Source: Sulfuricurvum sp. (GTDB lineage Bacteria > Campylobacterota > Campylobacteria > Campylobacterales > Sulfurimonadaceae). From it: a stretch of DNA of 64,000 nucleotides. A program made the position numbers and the translations under genes. Below the pieces are notes generated by a model that saw only the letters and a list, made by a program, of their open reading frames with translations, was not told where the DNA came from and made no database searches. How positions within the stretch are numbered: the stretch's first letter is position 1; every line of letters starts with the position of its first letter. The stretch is taken from the NCBI GenBank assembly GCA_028714915.1, contig JAQTLL010000004.1, positions 282,820 through 346,819 on the forward strand, given 5' to 3'. Of this stretch, positions 37,937 through 49,137 are shown piece by piece.

Positions 37937-38950
37937 ATGGCGTTAAAAATCGCTATCAATGGATTTGGTCGAATAGGGCGCTGTGTTACCCGCCTTATTG
38001 CATCGCGTGATGATGTGGAGTTGGTCGCAATTAATGATATGGCATCCATAGAGATGATGTGTTATCTTTTGCAAAATGATTCCGTTCATGGGCAGTTTGA
38101 TGCAGTGTCTGTGACGGATGGAGATCATCTTAAAATCGGATCCAACCGTGTTAAGGTATTCTGTGAAAAAGATCCTGAAAATCTCGATTTTGGAGCATGC
38201 GGTGCGGACGTGGTGCTTGAATGCAGCGGATTGTTTCTAACGGGTGATATAACTCGTCATCATCTGCGCAAAGGGGTCAAAAAAGTGATTCTCTCTGCTC
38301 CAACGCAAGATTCCGCTATTCCGACGTTTGTTTTGGGTGTTAATGAGCATTTGTACAAGGGTGAGGATATACTTTCCAATGCTTCCTGTACCACAAACTG
38401 TTTGGGTCCCATTGCACGAATTTTGGATGAAGCGTTTGGAATTGAAAAAGGGCTGATGACGACGATTCATGCATATACGAATGGGCAAGCGATTATTGAT
38501 ACCGCACATGCTCAAGATAAACGCCGTTCACGTGCCGCTGGGGTGAATATGGTTCCGACAACGACAGGTGCAGCCAAAGCAATTAGCTTGGTTCTCCCTA
38601 ATTTGGAAGGTAAATTGCACGGTCAAAGTGTCCGTGTTCCGACACCGGATGTGTCAATGGTTGATTTGAATGTGGTTGTTTCTCATAAAACGACCAAAGA
38701 GGAGATCAGTGCTCTTTTTAAATCCTATGCCAATGGTAAAATGCGTGGGATTTTAGAGGTTGATGAGCGTTATCGTGTATCACAAGATTTTGTAGGATCA
38801 TCTTTTAGTGCCTCCGTGGCGGATGATTTGATTCAGGTTATCGATGGAGATTTGATCAAAATTATGGCATGGTACGATAACGAATGGGGTTATTCAAATC
38901 GCCTTATAGAAATGGCACATTATATTATCAATTATAAAGGAGAAAAATGA
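37937..38950 (+). CDS. gap: Glyceraldehyde-3-phosphate dehydrogenase
   Basis: A 337-residue type I GAPDH. Marks: Rossmann INGFGRIGR at the N-terminus, catalytic Cys in [12 protein letters not shown], the phosphate-site TGAAKA, and WYDNEWGYS near the C-terminus. It works in glycolysis or gluconeogenesis; in an autotroph of this group the gluconeogenic direction is likely. The ATG at 37937 fits the family start; the frame is open further upstream without meaning. It overlaps pgk by ATGA. Confidence 0.96.
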   Translation: MALKIAINGFGRIGRCVTRLIASRDDVELVAINDMASIEMMCYLLQNDSVHGQFDAVSVTDGDHLKIGSNRVKVFCEKDPENLDFGACGADVVLECSGLFLTGDITRHHLRKGVKKVILSAPTQDSAIPTFVLGVNEHLYKGEDILSNASCTTNCLGPIARILDEAFGIEKGLMTTIHAYTNGQAIIDTAHAQDKRRSRAAGVNMVPTTTGAAKAISLVLPNLEGKLHGQSVRVPTPDVSMVDLNVVVSHKTTKEEISALFKSYANGKMRGILEVDERYRVSQDFVGSSFSASVADDLIQVIDGDLIKIMAWYDNEWGYSNRLIEMAHYIINYKGEK

Positions 38951-40140
38951 AACTGCTAAGCGTTAAAGAGTGTGATTTATTTCAAAAAAAAGTATTTATT
39001 CGATGCGATTTTAATGTTCCGACGGATGAGTTTGGAAATATCACCGATGATCGCCGTATCCGCTCGGCACTCTCAACCATAAAATATTGTCTTGATCAAG
39101 AGTGCTCGATTATCTTGGCATCCCATTTCGGTCGTCCAAAGGCAGGGGTATTTAGTACAGAAGATTCCCTCTCGTGCGTATCGCGACGTTTACATCAGTT
39201 GTTAAAAATGGAGATACAATTTGCTTCGGATGTTGTCGGTGAAAGTGCAAAAACGTTGGCAAAAGGATTAAAGAGCGGTGAGATATTATTACTCGAAAAT
39301 CTCCGTTTTGAAGCAGGTGAGACCAAGAATGACCCTGAGTTTAGTGCTGCTTTGGCATCGTTTGCCGATGTGTATATCAACGATGCATTTGGGGTGAGTC
39401 ACCGTGCCCATGCATCTGTAGCAGGGATTACGGAACATTTTGATATGGCTCATAAAGCGGCAGGATTTTTGCTTCTCAAAGAGATTGAATTTTTTGATAC
39501 TCTTCTTGAACGCCCCGTTCGCCCATTTGCGGCTATTGTTGGGGGGAGTAAAGTTTCGGGAAAACTTGAAGCACTCGTTAATCTTTTACCTCGAGTAGAC
39601 AAAGTTCTCATCGGCGGCGGTATGGCGTTTACCTTTTTAAAAGCGTTGGGACACGATGTTGGGAACTCATTGGTCGAAGATGATTTGATTGATGAAGCGG
39701 GAAAAATCATTGAAGAGGCTGCGCGATTGGGGGTAAAATTTTATCTTCCGGTAGATGTTGTTGCAGCTGAAAAATTCAGTGCTGATTCCCATACACGAAT
39801 GGTGAGTTCTCAAGAGATTCCCTCGGGATGGATGGGATTGGACATCGGGATAGCAACTGTTGAGCTTTATCGTGAAGTTCTCGAAGATGTCAAAACCGTC
39901 CTTTGGAATGGTCCAATGGGGGTTTTTGAGATGGAAAAATTCGCCAAAGGTTCAAATAAAATTGCTCACATTGTCGCTGAACTGGATGCAACTACGGTTG
40001 TCGGCGGCGGAGATACGGCTGATTTGGTACAACGCATCGGTATGGATGATGCTATGAGTTTTATCTCAACCGGTGGTGGTGCATCGTTAGAACTATTAGA
40101 GGGTAAAGTGCTTCCAGGCGTGAAACCTTTGATGAAATAA
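38947..40140 (+). CDS. pgk: Phosphoglycerate kinase
   Basis: A 397-residue enzyme of normal length that interconverts 1,3-bisphosphoglycerate and 3-phosphoglycerate. Marks: the N-terminal [38 protein letters not shown], and the C-terminal nucleotide-binding VVGGGDT and [11 protein letters not shown]. Second gene of the gap-pgk-tpiA-fabI operon. Confidence 0.97.
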   Translation: MKLLSVKECDLFQKKVFIRCDFNVPTDEFGNITDDRRIRSALSTIKYCLDQECSIILASHFGRPKAGVFSTEDSLSCVSRRLHQLLKMEIQFASDVVGESAKTLAKGLKSGEILLLENLRFEAGETKNDPEFSAALASFADVYINDAFGVSHRAHASVAGITEHFDMAHKAAGFLLLKEIEFFDTLLERPVRPFAAIVGGSKVSGKLEALVNLLPRVDKVLIGGGMAFTFLKALGHDVGNSLVEDDLIDEAGKIIEEAARLGVKFYLPVDVVAAEKFSADSHTRMVSSQEIPSGWMGLDIGIATVELYREVLEDVKTVLWNGPMGVFEMEKFAKGSNKIAHIVAELDATTVVGGGDTADLVQRIGMDDAMSFISTGGGASLELLEGKVLPGVKPLMK

Positions 40141-40152
40141 AAGGAAACTGTC

Positions 40153-40872
40153 ATGATACTTTGTGCCAATTTTAAAGCCAACAAAACTCGACAAGAGACC
40201 CGTTCTTACATGGCAGTTGTTGAATCGTTTGTCTCTGCCAATAATATTGAGGATACGATTATTGTTTTTCCCCCTTTTACCGCATTGGAACATACTCCTC
40301 GAAATGTTTTAATCGGGGTTCAAAATGCCTATCCTGTCTCTAATGGAGCGTTTACGGGTGAAATTGCTCTTGAGCAACTTGAAGAGTTTGATATTAAAAC
40401 GATTCTCATCGGTCACAGTGAACGTCGTCATATTTTGGGTGAAACGCAAGAGCACATTGCAGCAAAATTTCGTTTTTTTGCTGAGAGAGGCTTTGTGATT
40501 GTTTATTGTGTCGGTGAACCGCTTACTATCAGAGAGCAAGGAAACGAAGCATTGATGAGCTATATTGAGGCACAATTTGATGGGATTGATTTGAGTTATC
40601 CTGATCTTATTCTCGCATACGAGCCGGTATGGGCTATCGGAAGTGGATTAACCCCTAGTAATGCAGAAATTGAAGCCGTCCATACAAGTCTGCGTCTTAA
40701 ATCAACAGCTCCGCTTCTTTATGGCGGGAGTGTCAAAGTAGACAATGCAGGTGAGATTATGGCACTTACGAATGTAGACGGTGTTTTGGTGGGTTCAGCA
40801 TCCCTGAGCGCCCATGATTTTTGCGAAATGATTGCTCAAGCAGCAGAGTTAAATACAGATATAGGAGAATAA
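40153..40872 (+). CDS. tpiA: Triosephosphate isomerase
   Basis: A 239-residue TIM-barrel enzyme, slightly shorter than the usual 250 residues, as in other Campylobacterota. Catalytic residues visible: Lys in NFKANKT, His in IGHSERR and Glu in AYEPVWAIGSG; the C-terminal phosphate site is LYGGSVK and GVLVGSASL. It starts with AAAAGGAAAC upstream, 12 bases after pgk. Confidence 0.96.
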   Translation: MILCANFKANKTRQETRSYMAVVESFVSANNIEDTIIVFPPFTALEHTPRNVLIGVQNAYPVSNGAFTGEIALEQLEEFDIKTILIGHSERRHILGETQEHIAAKFRFFAERGFVIVYCVGEPLTIREQGNEALMSYIEAQFDGIDLSYPDLILAYEPVWAIGSGLTPSNAEIEAVHTSLRLKSTAPLLYGGSVKVDNAGEIMALTNVDGVLVGSASLSAHDFCEMIAQAAELNTDIGE

Positions 40873-40875
40873 TAG

Positions 40876-41700
<825 letters not shown>

Positions 41701-41712
41701 CGTTTCGTAACG

Positions 41713-42150
41713 TTACTTTCCTATAACCGGCATTTTCTGTAGATTTTCAATATTGGAAGGCTCTTTTGGCTTCCCTTCATTCATCTTGGTTTTATTTTCT
41801 TGATACGTTTTCCATTTATCGGCATATTTTTGTAAGGTGTAAGACGTGTTATCTTCCTCTTTTCCGGGTGCAACAACTGCAGATTGAACACTATTTCCGC
41901 CATTTTCAGATTTTATTTGAGGATTTGTCCCCTCATTTTGAGAGGGTGTTGTTGTGAGCGGTACCCACTCTTCTTTCAACCAGCTATCAAGTGAACGCTG
42001 CATCGCCCCCCCCTCAGACACCGCGGTACTACTAGGTGAAATGGCTTGTAAATTAGTGTTTTGAGACGGAGTGACACCCGTAGTATTAGCTGCACATCCG
42101 CTTAAGATAAGGGCAGAGAGTGTAATGTAGAGGTAAGTTTTAGCATTCAT
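41713..42150 (-). CDS. Small lipoprotein, function unknown
   Basis: A 145-residue protein with a lipoprotein signal peptide (lipobox LSGCAANT, Cys19). The mature part is rich in Ser, Thr, Asn, Pro and Lys and seems mostly disordered; no domain is recognised. It converges on fabI with 12 bases between. A possible promoter (TATAGT on the minus strand) lies near 42196-42201. Confidence 0.7.
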   Translation of the reverse strand: MNAKTYLYITLSALILSGCAANTTGVTPSQNTNLQAISPSSTAVSEGGAMQRSLDSWLKEEWVPLTTTPSQNEGTNPQIKSENGGNSVQSAVVAPGKEEDNTSYTLQKYADKWKTYQENKTKMNEGKPKEPSNIENLQKMPVIGK

Positions 42151-42412
42151 AAGAGGATTTCCTTTGTGTAATGATCATTTTCGACTAAATCAAACTATAC
42201 CACAAAGTGACATATAATCATTCATTTAACAGCTTAAAATAAAATGCGACAGTAATGTAATATCCCTAAAATAGCCATTTTGAGTGTGGTAAATGAACAG
42301 TCAATGTATTTTAGTTATTACAGCATAAATTAAGATTTTGAGCGTTACAATTAACACCGACGAAACAAAACAGGGGTAATTCCCAAAGTCAAGCTTTATT
42401 TAAGGAGAATCG

Positions 42413-43711
42413 ATGAAATTAGTTAAAATGAGCCTAGTGGCTGCAATGGTCATGGGTGCGAGTGCATTTGCAATCGACAATGTAAAAGTAGATGGTGATG
42501 CAAAACTTTACTATATTACAAACAATGCTGGTGCGAACAATCTATTCAGTAAAAATGGAACTGCAAGTTCAGCTGATACTGCACTTCGTCTTGGTGTGAC
42601 GGGCGATTTGATGAAAGGTGTCTCTTTCGGTGTAACCGGTTATGCGGTAAGTACGCTTGGTCTTGAAAATAACCTTGTAAGCAATACTTTTACGGGTGGT
42701 CGTAATGGTGTAGCTGACAATGCATGGTTGGGCGAAGCATGGTTGGCTACTACTATGGGTAAAACAACAGCAAAAGTGGGTCGTATGTCATTGGATACTC
42801 CTCTTGCGTTCAGTGAAACATGGTCAGTGGTTCCAAATACATTTGAAGCTGCTGTATTGATTAACCAAGACATTCCTGATACTACACTTGTAGGCGCATG
42901 GGTTGGCAAAGGTAATGGATATAATGTTGGTCAAGGCACATTTGCTAATGCTGGTCATCCAAGTGGTCTTGGTTATGCAAATAGTCCTACTCCAATTGGT
43001 ATTGATGGAATTATGGGTAAAAGTGCTGCATTCGGAACATTTGCAGATGGAGGTGCGTATGCGGTAGCAGCAGTGAATAATTCATTGAAATTTTTGACTG
43101 CGCAAGCATGGTACTACAATGTTGTAAATGTTGCGGATGCTTATTGGTTGCAAGCGGATTGGGATTGCCAATTGGTTAAAAATGCAAAAGTTGGTGTTCA
43201 ATACGCAGATATTTCACCAAAAGGTCTTTTGAATGGAGTTAAAGATTCTTCAGCTTATGCAGCTAAAGTCGGATATGAGGGTGTTAAAAATCTAAAAGTA
43301 TCGGCTGCTTACTCTAAAGCAGATCAAGATGGTGCTATAAAAATTGCAAACGTTGCAACTAATAACCTACAGGTCGCTCAATCTAAATTGTATACGGAAG
43401 CATTTTGGAACTACGGCTATGTAGGTAATCCTGATGCGCGTACTTATGCGCTTGCAGGTGAATACAATGCTGGTATTGCAAATGTAGGTGCTCAATATAC
43501 GGATGTATCAATCGGTACAAGTAATACTACAAGTATTACAGCAGTAGGCGGTAAAGCAGCTGATACTAAAATGAAAGAAGCAGCAGTGTATGCGTCTAAA
43601 GATTTTGGGCCATTAAATGCAACTTTGGCGTATTTTAGTACAAAAGCGACAGATCAAGATGCTAATAAGCGTTATGACAGCGTTCTTGCAATGTTTAAAG
43701 TTAAGTTTTAA
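42413..43711 (+). CDS. Major outer-membrane porin (MOMP-like)
   Basis: A 432-residue beta-barrel porin with a signal peptide (cleaved near AFA-IDN, residue 20), alternating strands and a C-terminal Phe (MFKVKF), the outer-membrane insertion signal. Its size and style resemble the major outer-membrane proteins of Campylobacterota. It is a single gene with a long leader (262 bases to the divergent lipoprotein), AAGGAGAA ribosome site and a strong terminator, as expected for an abundant protein. Its solute preference is unknown. Confidence 0.88.
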   Translation: MKLVKMSLVAAMVMGASAFAIDNVKVDGDAKLYYITNNAGANNLFSKNGTASSADTALRLGVTGDLMKGVSFGVTGYAVSTLGLENNLVSNTFTGGRNGVADNAWLGEAWLATTMGKTTAKVGRMSLDTPLAFSETWSVVPNTFEAAVLINQDIPDTTLVGAWVGKGNGYNVGQGTFANAGHPSGLGYANSPTPIGIDGIMGKSAAFGTFADGGAYAVAAVNNSLKFLTAQAWYYNVVNVADAYWLQADWDCQLVKNAKVGVQYADISPKGLLNGVKDSSAYAAKVGYEGVKNLKVSAAYSKADQDGAIKIANVATNNLQVAQSKLYTEAFWNYGYVGNPDARTYALAGEYNAGIANVGAQYTDVSIGTSNTTSITAVGGKAADTKMKEAAVYASKDFGPLNATLAYFSTKATDQDANKRYDSVLAMFKVKF

Positions 43712-43728
43712 TTTTTACTCTTCTCTCT

Positions 43729-43761
43729 TTCACCCCTTTCTTGGGGTGAATCTTTTTTCTT
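43729..43761 (+). terminator. Rho-independent terminator of the porin gene
   Basis: TTCACCCC, a six-base loop, GGGGTGAA, then TCTTTTTTCTT. A GC-containing 8-bp stem followed by a T-run, 17 bases after the porin stop. Confidence 0.85.
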
Positions 43762-43794
43762 GACTCCCTATCACCCTTGCGTTATAATCAATCT

Positions 43795-44748
43795 ATGAAA
43801 TATTTACTTCGTTCTCTCTCTTATACTCTTCTAATGCTCTTTCTTATTTCACTTATATCCTTTGGTGCAATGCACGCAGCACCCAACAGCTTTATGGGGG
43901 GTGAACTTAATCCCAATATGACTCCTGAGCATATTGCGCAACTCAAAGCAATTTACGGTTTGGATAAACCCTTGGGTGAACAATATGCAAGCTGGGTCTT
44001 GAACCTCTCCCATCTCAATTTTGGAATCTCGCTGACGAGTGGTGCGCAGGTAAGTGAGGTAGTAATCCAACGGCTTCCTGTGACGCTGTGGATGAATATG
44101 ATTGCCCTAGTGGTGACATTTGTTGTTTCATTATGGATGGGGATACGTGCAGCGTTGCGTTATGAAAAGCTTGGCGATCATACCATTACACAGCTCTCAT
44201 TGTTAAGCTTTGCTATGCCTTCGTATTATTTGGCATTGGTGTTGATGATGATGTTTAGTGTGACGTTGGGATGGTTTCCTATTGCGGGATTGCATTCACT
44301 TGAGCCGCCTGTTGGGTTTGGGTATATTATCGATATGGCATGGCATTTGACACTGCCCATATCGGTGATGGTTCTGACGGGAATAGGGAGTTTGGCATTG
44401 TATATCCGCTCTCTTACGCTGGAAATTTTAAAAAGTGATTACGTTTATTTTGCCCGCTCACGTGGGATGAGCGAGAGGATAGTCATCCGTTACTATATCC
44501 TCCCCAATTTATTACCTCCGATTGTGACGATGCTTGGGCTATCATTACCGGGTCTTATTGGCGGATCGGTGATTTTGGAGTCGATTTTTGGTATTGAGGG
44601 GATGGGACAGCTTTTTTATGCCAGTGCTATGAGTCGGGATTATCCGGTGATTATGGGGATTTTGATGATGAGTGCATTTTTGACACTGATCGGCAATCAA
44701 ATTGCCGACGCGGTACTGTTGAAGCTTAATCCATTTGTGAAGAGGTAA
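43795..44748 (+). CDS. ABC transporter permease, DppB/OppB type
   Basis: A 317-residue inner-membrane permease with six transmembrane helices. The family EAA loop is visible (FARSRGMSERIVIRYYILPNLLP, with the conserved Gly), as is the N-terminal loop GLDKPLGEQY. It would be half of a peptide, nickel or oligopeptide importer, but no partner permease, ATPase or binding protein lies next to it; nusA follows on the other strand. The ATG at 43795 is used; a TTG at 43777 is less likely. Confidence 0.88.
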   Translation: MKYLLRSLSYTLLMLFLISLISFGAMHAAPNSFMGGELNPNMTPEHIAQLKAIYGLDKPLGEQYASWVLNLSHLNFGISLTSGAQVSEVVIQRLPVTLWMNMIALVVTFVVSLWMGIRAALRYEKLGDHTITQLSLLSFAMPSYYLALVLMMMFSVTLGWFPIAGLHSLEPPVGFGYIIDMAWHLTLPISVMVLTGIGSLALYIRSLTLEILKSDYVYFARSRGMSERIVIRYYILPNLLPPIVTMLGLSLPGLIGGSVILESIFGIEGMGQLFYASAMSRDYPVIMGILMMSAFLTLIGNQIADAVLLKLNPFVKR

Positions 44749-44820
44749 AAGTAAGTGAATAAAATAAGCGCGGTTGACTGCGCGTGGGCTCTCTGCCGAA
44801 GAGAATTCAGCGTTAGCGTA

Positions 44821-44845
44821 GCCAAGGGGGCTTTGCTCCCTTGGC
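44821..44845. terminator. GC-rich hairpin between permease and nusA
   Basis: GCCAAGGGGG, CTTTG loop, CTCCCTTGGC: ten pairs including one G-T, in the 3'-3' space between the two genes. There is no T-run, so it may be a factor-dependent or bidirectional stop signal, or part of a repeated element. Confidence 0.45.
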
Positions 44846-44849
44846 GTGT

Positions 44850-45971
44850 CTAATTACCAAATAGTGCTTCGAGTGAGCTAAGACCCTCTTTTTTCTCTTC
44901 TGACGCGGTTGCGCTATCCCCTTGCTCTTTGAGCTCGATGATGTAACCCGTTAGCATGGATGCAAGGCGGATATTGATACCGCTTTTACCGATAGCTTTG
45001 GACTTTTGGTCACTTGGGAGGGTAACAATAGCTTTTCGCTCACCGTTTTCGTCTTCCGTAACACTTACGGCACTGATAATAGCAGGGCTCATGGCACGAG
45101 AGATGAACAGCTCAGGTGATGCGCTGTACTCGATACAGTCGATATTTTCACCGCAAAGCTCTTCGCTTACTGCGTTGATACGTACCCCTCTCACACCGAC
45201 GGTTGCACCGATAGGATCGATTTGAGGTCGGTTGGTGTAGAGGGCAATTTTGGCACGCTCACCGGGGATACGGGCACATTTCTCGACAACAACGATACCG
45301 TCTTTGATCTCAGGAACTTCCAATGCAAGGAGTTCTTCAAGAAATTTAGGAGCGGTACGGGAGAGTTCCATGGAGATACCCACAATTTTATCCACATTGA
45401 CACGACGGACAAGTGCGCTGACAACATCGCCCACTTTGAATTTTTCACCTTTAATACGGCTTTTCATTGGCAATACGGCACGAATTTCATCAATCTCAAT
45501 GGTGGTGTTCTGATCGTTGTCAACGCGTGTCACACGACCCGATACAATGGTATTGATTTTATTTTTGTATTTATCGTAGAGTTCATTCTCGACAAGGCGC
45601 TGAATATGAAACTCGATTTCGCGGTGCAGTGTTGCGAAGGCACTTCGACCGTAGGTTTCAAGCTCATGCTCCATCTGAAGCTGATCGCCGATCTCGGCTT
45701 CATCGTCGATCTCTTTTGCTGCGGTTATGCTCATATAGGCACCGGCAAGAGATCCTTCTAACTCAGGGGATTCATCCGCGATGACGGTAATGACTTGACG
45801 AAGTTTTACTTGTTTGGTTTTCTCATCCACATCGGCTTCAAACGCAAAAGTGGGGTTGATAAGACGTTTAGCCGTTTGGACAAATGAGGTTTTGATAGCC
45901 TCAGTCACATTTTCACGGTTTAGCCCTTTTTCGCTGGCAATTGAATCGATAATATCTAACATATTTTCCAT
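44850..45971 (-). CDS. nusA: Transcription factor NusA
   Basis: A 373-residue NusA, which binds RNA polymerase and RNA and acts in pausing, termination and antitermination. Order: N-terminal polymerase-binding domain (MENMLDIIDSIASEKG), S1 domain (about 130-200, VSGRVTRVDN), and two KH domains (GERAKIALYTN; KAIGKSGINIRLASML). No C-terminal acidic repeats, as in most non-enteric bacteria. The ATG at 45971 has GAGGATG upstream; the frame is open further but has no family similarity there. Confidence 0.95.
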   Translation of the reverse strand: MENMLDIIDSIASEKGLNRENVTEAIKTSFVQTAKRLINPTFAFEADVDEKTKQVKLRQVITVIADESPELEGSLAGAYMSITAAKEIDDEAEIGDQLQMEHELETYGRSAFATLHREIEFHIQRLVENELYDKYKNKINTIVSGRVTRVDNDQNTTIEIDEIRAVLPMKSRIKGEKFKVGDVVSALVRRVNVDKIVGISMELSRTAPKFLEELLALEVPEIKDGIVVVEKCARIPGERAKIALYTNRPQIDPIGATVGVRGVRINAVSEELCGENIDCIEYSASPELFISRAMSPAIISAVSVTEDENGERKAIVTLPSDQKSKAIGKSGINIRLASMLTGYIIELKEQGDSATASEEKKEGLSSLEALFGN

Positions 45972-46135
45972 AGGAACATCCTCATCTTTGGGTAGATCAT
46001 AAAAAATAAAGTGTGATAAAGGGAGCTTTTTTATGAAGAACAAACAGTATACAAAAAAAACGCTTAATAGGATATTTATTGAAACACCGATATAATCCAA
46101 AATCATATAAAGAACTCTATTAAAGGGATAAACCA

Positions 46136-46378
46136 ATGGAACTGAAATTTGCACGCACTGAGCTTGACGCAAAACCAAAAAAAGTTGATTTGAAAAAAAT
46201 TACTGAAATGGTCGAAAAAAATAACTCGCTTATTCTTTATTTTGACCGTGAAAATTCACACAAAGATCTTCTTGCATTGCAAGATCACTTCGAGGGTGAA
46301 GGGAAAAGTTTTTACATGCGTGAAGTGAAGTTCGGACTTTCTGCAAGCGAATACATGTATGAGGTTCACATTTTATAA
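46136..46378 (+). CDS. HP0268-family small protein
   Basis: An 80-residue protein matching in size and place the Helicobacter pylori protein HP0268, which lies beside miaB (HP0269) there and has been described as having nuclease activity. The basic-acidic sequence ([28 protein letters not shown]) fits a small alpha/beta fold. Its stop overlaps the miaB start (TAATG). The link rests on memory of that neighbourhood, so the function is not certain. Confidence 0.75.
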   Translation: MELKFARTELDAKPKKVDLKKITEMVEKNNSLILYFDRENSHKDLLALQDHFEGEGKSFYMREVKFGLSASEYMYEVHIL

Positions 46379-47679
46379 TGTCTAAAAAACTTTTTATTGA
46401 GACGCTTGGGTGTGCGATGAACGTGCGTGATTCTGAGCATATGATTGCGGAGCTTAATGCGCGTGAGGGGTATGAACTTACCACCAATGCACGTGAAGCG
46501 GATCTTATCCTCATTAACACCTGTTCAGTTCGTGAGAAGCCTGTTCACAAGCTTTTTTCAGAACTTGGGGTATTTAAGAGATTAAAAAAAGCGGATGCCA
46601 AAATCGGTGTTTGCGGATGTACGGCGTCTCATTTGGGCAAAGAGATACTAAAAAGAGCTCCCTACGTCAATTTCGTCCTTGGTGCTCGAAATGTCTCAAA
46701 AATCGGTGACATTATTCATAAAGACAAAGCCGTTGAGGTTGAGATTGACTATGACGAATCTCAGTTTGCGTTTAAAGATTTTCGGGCTACTTCGTATAAA
46801 GCGTATATCAATATCTCTATCGGATGCGATAAGCAGTGTACTTTTTGTATTGTCCCAAAAACGCGCGGGGATGAAATCTCTATTCCTGCGGATTTAATCG
46901 TTGGTGAAGCACGTCGTGCGGTTGAAAACGGGGCAAAAGAGGTCTTTTTACTGGGGCAAAACGTCAACAATTACGGTCGTCGTTTCTCAGGCGGACAGGA
47001 GAAAGTAAACTTTACCGAGCTTCTTCGTCGTGTCAGTGCACTCGAGGGGTTGGAGCGCATTCGTTTTACCTCTCCTCATCCGCTTCATATGGATGATGAG
47101 TTTATCGAAGAGTTTGCCCGTAATCCCAAAATTTGCAAATCAATGCACATGCCATTGCAAAGCGGCTCAACGGAAATACTCAAGGCGATGAAGCGCGGAT
47201 ACTCCAAAGAATGGTTCTTGAACCGCGCGGCAAAGCTTCGTGAAATGGTCCCTAATGTGAGTATCAGTACTGACATTATTGTGGCATTTCCCGGTGAGAG
47301 CGATGAAGACTTTGCCCAAACGATGGAGGTCTTATCTGCGGTTCGTTTTGAGCAGGTGTTTAGTTTTAAATACTCTCCGCGTCCTCACACAGAAGCTGAA
47401 GTATTTACAAATGCTGTAGACTCAGAGGTGGCATCGGACAGGTTGCATACGTTGCAAGCGCATCACGATACCATTCTCGATGAAATTGCCCTTCGTAATA
47501 AAGGTAATATTGTCGAAGTCTATTTCGAAGAACTTCGCAGTGATGGTTATATCGCAGGACGTACCGATAATAATATCGGGGTCAAAGTCAAGGGGAGTGA
47601 AGAGTGGCTGGGTAAAATAGCCCGAGTAAAAATAACGGAGGTTTCCAGAGCAGTTCAATACGGGGAAATTATTGCGTAA
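46378..47679 (+). CDS. miaB: tRNA-2-methylthio-N6-dimethylallyladenosine synthase
   Basis: A 433-residue radical-SAM methylthiotransferase. Order: UPF0004 domain ([14 protein letters not shown], with Cys residues for the second cluster), radical-SAM motif [11 protein letters not shown] (Cys-x3-Cys-x2-Cys), and a C-terminal TRAM domain (VEVYFEE... GRTDNNIGV). It methylthiolates the i6A37 made by MiaA. The paralogue rimO lies at 59101-60417. Overlaps the next gene by eight bases. Confidence 0.96.
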   Translation: MSKKLFIETLGCAMNVRDSEHMIAELNAREGYELTTNAREADLILINTCSVREKPVHKLFSELGVFKRLKKADAKIGVCGCTASHLGKEILKRAPYVNFVLGARNVSKIGDIIHKDKAVEVEIDYDESQFAFKDFRATSYKAYINISIGCDKQCTFCIVPKTRGDEISIPADLIVGEARRAVENGAKEVFLLGQNVNNYGRRFSGGQEKVNFTELLRRVSALEGLERIRFTSPHPLHMDDEFIEEFARNPKICKSMHMPLQSGSTEILKAMKRGYSKEWFLNRAAKLREMVPNVSISTDIIVAFPGESDEDFAQTMEVLSAVRFEQVFSFKYSPRPHTEAEVFTNAVDSEVASDRLHTLQAHHDTILDEIALRNKGNIVEVYFEELRSDGYIAGRTDNNIGVKVKGSEEWLGKIARVKITEVSRAVQYGEIIA

Positions 47680-48295
47680 AAGAATTCTCCGTAGACTTTC
47701 TCTTTGGATTGTCCCTCTTGTTGGGGCTCTCCTTATCCGCTTCATTTATCTAACCTCCCGTAAATATTTTCATCTCCCCCAAGTTATCCCATCCGAGAGC
47801 GTTATTTTTGCGTGCTGGCATGGTGATTTGCTGATGCAGCCGTATCTTTATTATCAATTTCGCTCGATTCCCAAAGCAAAAGTTCTTATCAGTGAACATT
47901 TTGACGGTCAGGTTATTGCAGGTATTATCCGCTTTTTTAAACTTGGTACGATTCATGGTTCAACTACAAGGGGTGGAGCTAAAGTGCTGATACAAGGGTT
48001 GAAGGCACTCTCTGATGGATACGACATAGGGATTACTCCTGATGGCCCAAAAGGGCCACGATACAGTGTCAGTGATGGCGTGGTCATTATGGCGCAAAAG
48101 CGTCATGCCAAGGTGGTTGTTTTTCATTGTCACCCTTCGCGTTATTGGCAACTCCCAAGCTGGGATCGTTTTGTGGTTCCCAAACCGTTTGGAGTGCTTG
48201 ATTTTTATGCTTCCGAACCCATTGATGTAGAGGGTCTTGATATGGAGCAGGCCAAGGGTATTATCAAAGAAAATTTAATGAAATACGCATTATGA
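47672..48295 (+). CDS. DUF374 lysophospholipid-acyltransferase-like protein
   Basis: A 207-residue membrane-associated protein: hydrophobic N-terminus (about 8-28), FACWHGD, then [12 protein letters not shown] and the [11 protein letters not shown] and TPDGPKGPR motifs of the DUF374/KdtA-linked acyltransferase family. Proteins of this family are thought to add acyl groups to lipid A or phospholipids. The TTG start at 47672 is inside miaB; the stop overlaps the recombinase gene by ATGA. Confidence 0.85.
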   Translation: MRKRILRRLSLWIVPLVGALLIRFIYLTSRKYFHLPQVIPSESVIFACWHGDLLMQPYLYYQFRSIPKAKVLISEHFDGQVIAGIIRFFKLGTIHGSTTRGGAKVLIQGLKALSDGYDIGITPDGPKGPRYSVSDGVVIMAQKRHAKVVVFHCHPSRYWQLPSWDRFVVPKPFGVLDFYASEPIDVEGLDMEQAKGIIKENLMKYAL

Positions 48296-49137
48296 TTACC
48301 TCCTCATTGTATCAGGATAAAGAGGAATTTTTAAAATACCTTGATGGGATGAGGGGATATTCTCCCCTGACGATAATTAGTTACAATGATTCTATCAATC
48401 AGATGTTGGATAAGGCTAATATTCACGAAGAAGGGGGGATAATGAAGATTAATCTTACTCCTCTTCGCCTTCTTATCGCCCCCTTAAAAGCCAAAACAAT
48501 TTCCGCTAAACTCAGTGCCATACGCAGTTTTGTTAAATATTTACACTCAATAGGCAAAACAATCGAGTTGCGAGGCGATGAGAGCATAAAGATCCCTAAA
48601 ACTCTTCCAAAACCGATTTCCCATGAACATATTATGAGTGCATTAGAGCATGCAAGTTCATTTGAGAAGTTGATTATCCTACTGTTGTATTCGATGGGAT
48701 TGCGTATTTCTGAGCTTTCCAATCTCAAAATTGCCAATATTGGGGAAGAGTGGTGTCGTGTTTTGGGCAAGGGAAACAAAGAACGGGATATTCCCATGTT
48801 ACACGAAGTGTATGCATTGTTTAGGGAAGCGCAAGATTCTGTTCCTTGTAAAGAGTATGTTTTTGAGGAAAGAGGAGAAAAATTAAGCGAAAATAGTCTA
48901 AGATATACCCTTACCAAGGCATTTGCAGGGGTGGGGCTGAAAGTAACTCCCCATCAGCTCAGACATGCCTACGCAACGGAGTTGTTAAATAATGGCGCTC
49001 GAATCGCCGATGTTAGTGAATTGCTTGGTCATGAAAGCATGGCAACGACACAGATTTATACACAATTGGGGAATGCACTAAAGATGGAAAATTATTTACA
49101 TTCGCACCCCTTGTGTACTAAAACCGAGGATTCTTGA
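48292..49137 (+). CDS. xerH: Xer-type tyrosine recombinase
   Basis: A 281-residue tyrosine recombinase with N-terminal SAM-like and C-terminal catalytic domains. Catalytic residues visible: Arg in GLRISEL, Lys in GKGNKER, His and Arg in HQLRHAYA, His in LLGHES and Tyr in IYTQL. Campylobacterota use a single XerH with a difH site to resolve chromosome dimers, so this is the likely role, and the place in a housekeeping operon fits; I found no dif site and a phage-type enzyme cannot be fully excluded. The next gene starts one base after its stop. Confidence 0.85.
   Translation: MITSSLYQDKEEFLKYLDGMRGYSPLTIISYNDSINQMLDKANIHEEGGIMKINLTPLRLLIAPLKAKTISAKLSAIRSFVKYLHSIGKTIELRGDESIKIPKTLPKPISHEHIMSALEHASSFEKLIILLLYSMGLRISELSNLKIANIGEEWCRVLGKGNKERDIPMLHEVYALFREAQDSVPCKEYVFEERGEKLSENSLRYTLTKAFAGVGLKVTPHQLRHAYATELLNNGARIADVSELLGHESMATTQIYTQLGNALKMENYLHSHPLCTKTEDS

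Noticed and set aside
45972..46178. N-terminal extension of nusA
   Set aside because: The extra 69 residues are hydrophobic and low in similarity to NusA; the ATG at 45971 has a ribosome site and matches the family start.
48292..49137. Phage integrase marking a prophage or integrative element
   Set aside because: It is embedded by overlaps in a housekeeping operon (miaB, DUF374, PilM-like) with matching codon use, and no phage genes or att repeats are visible.
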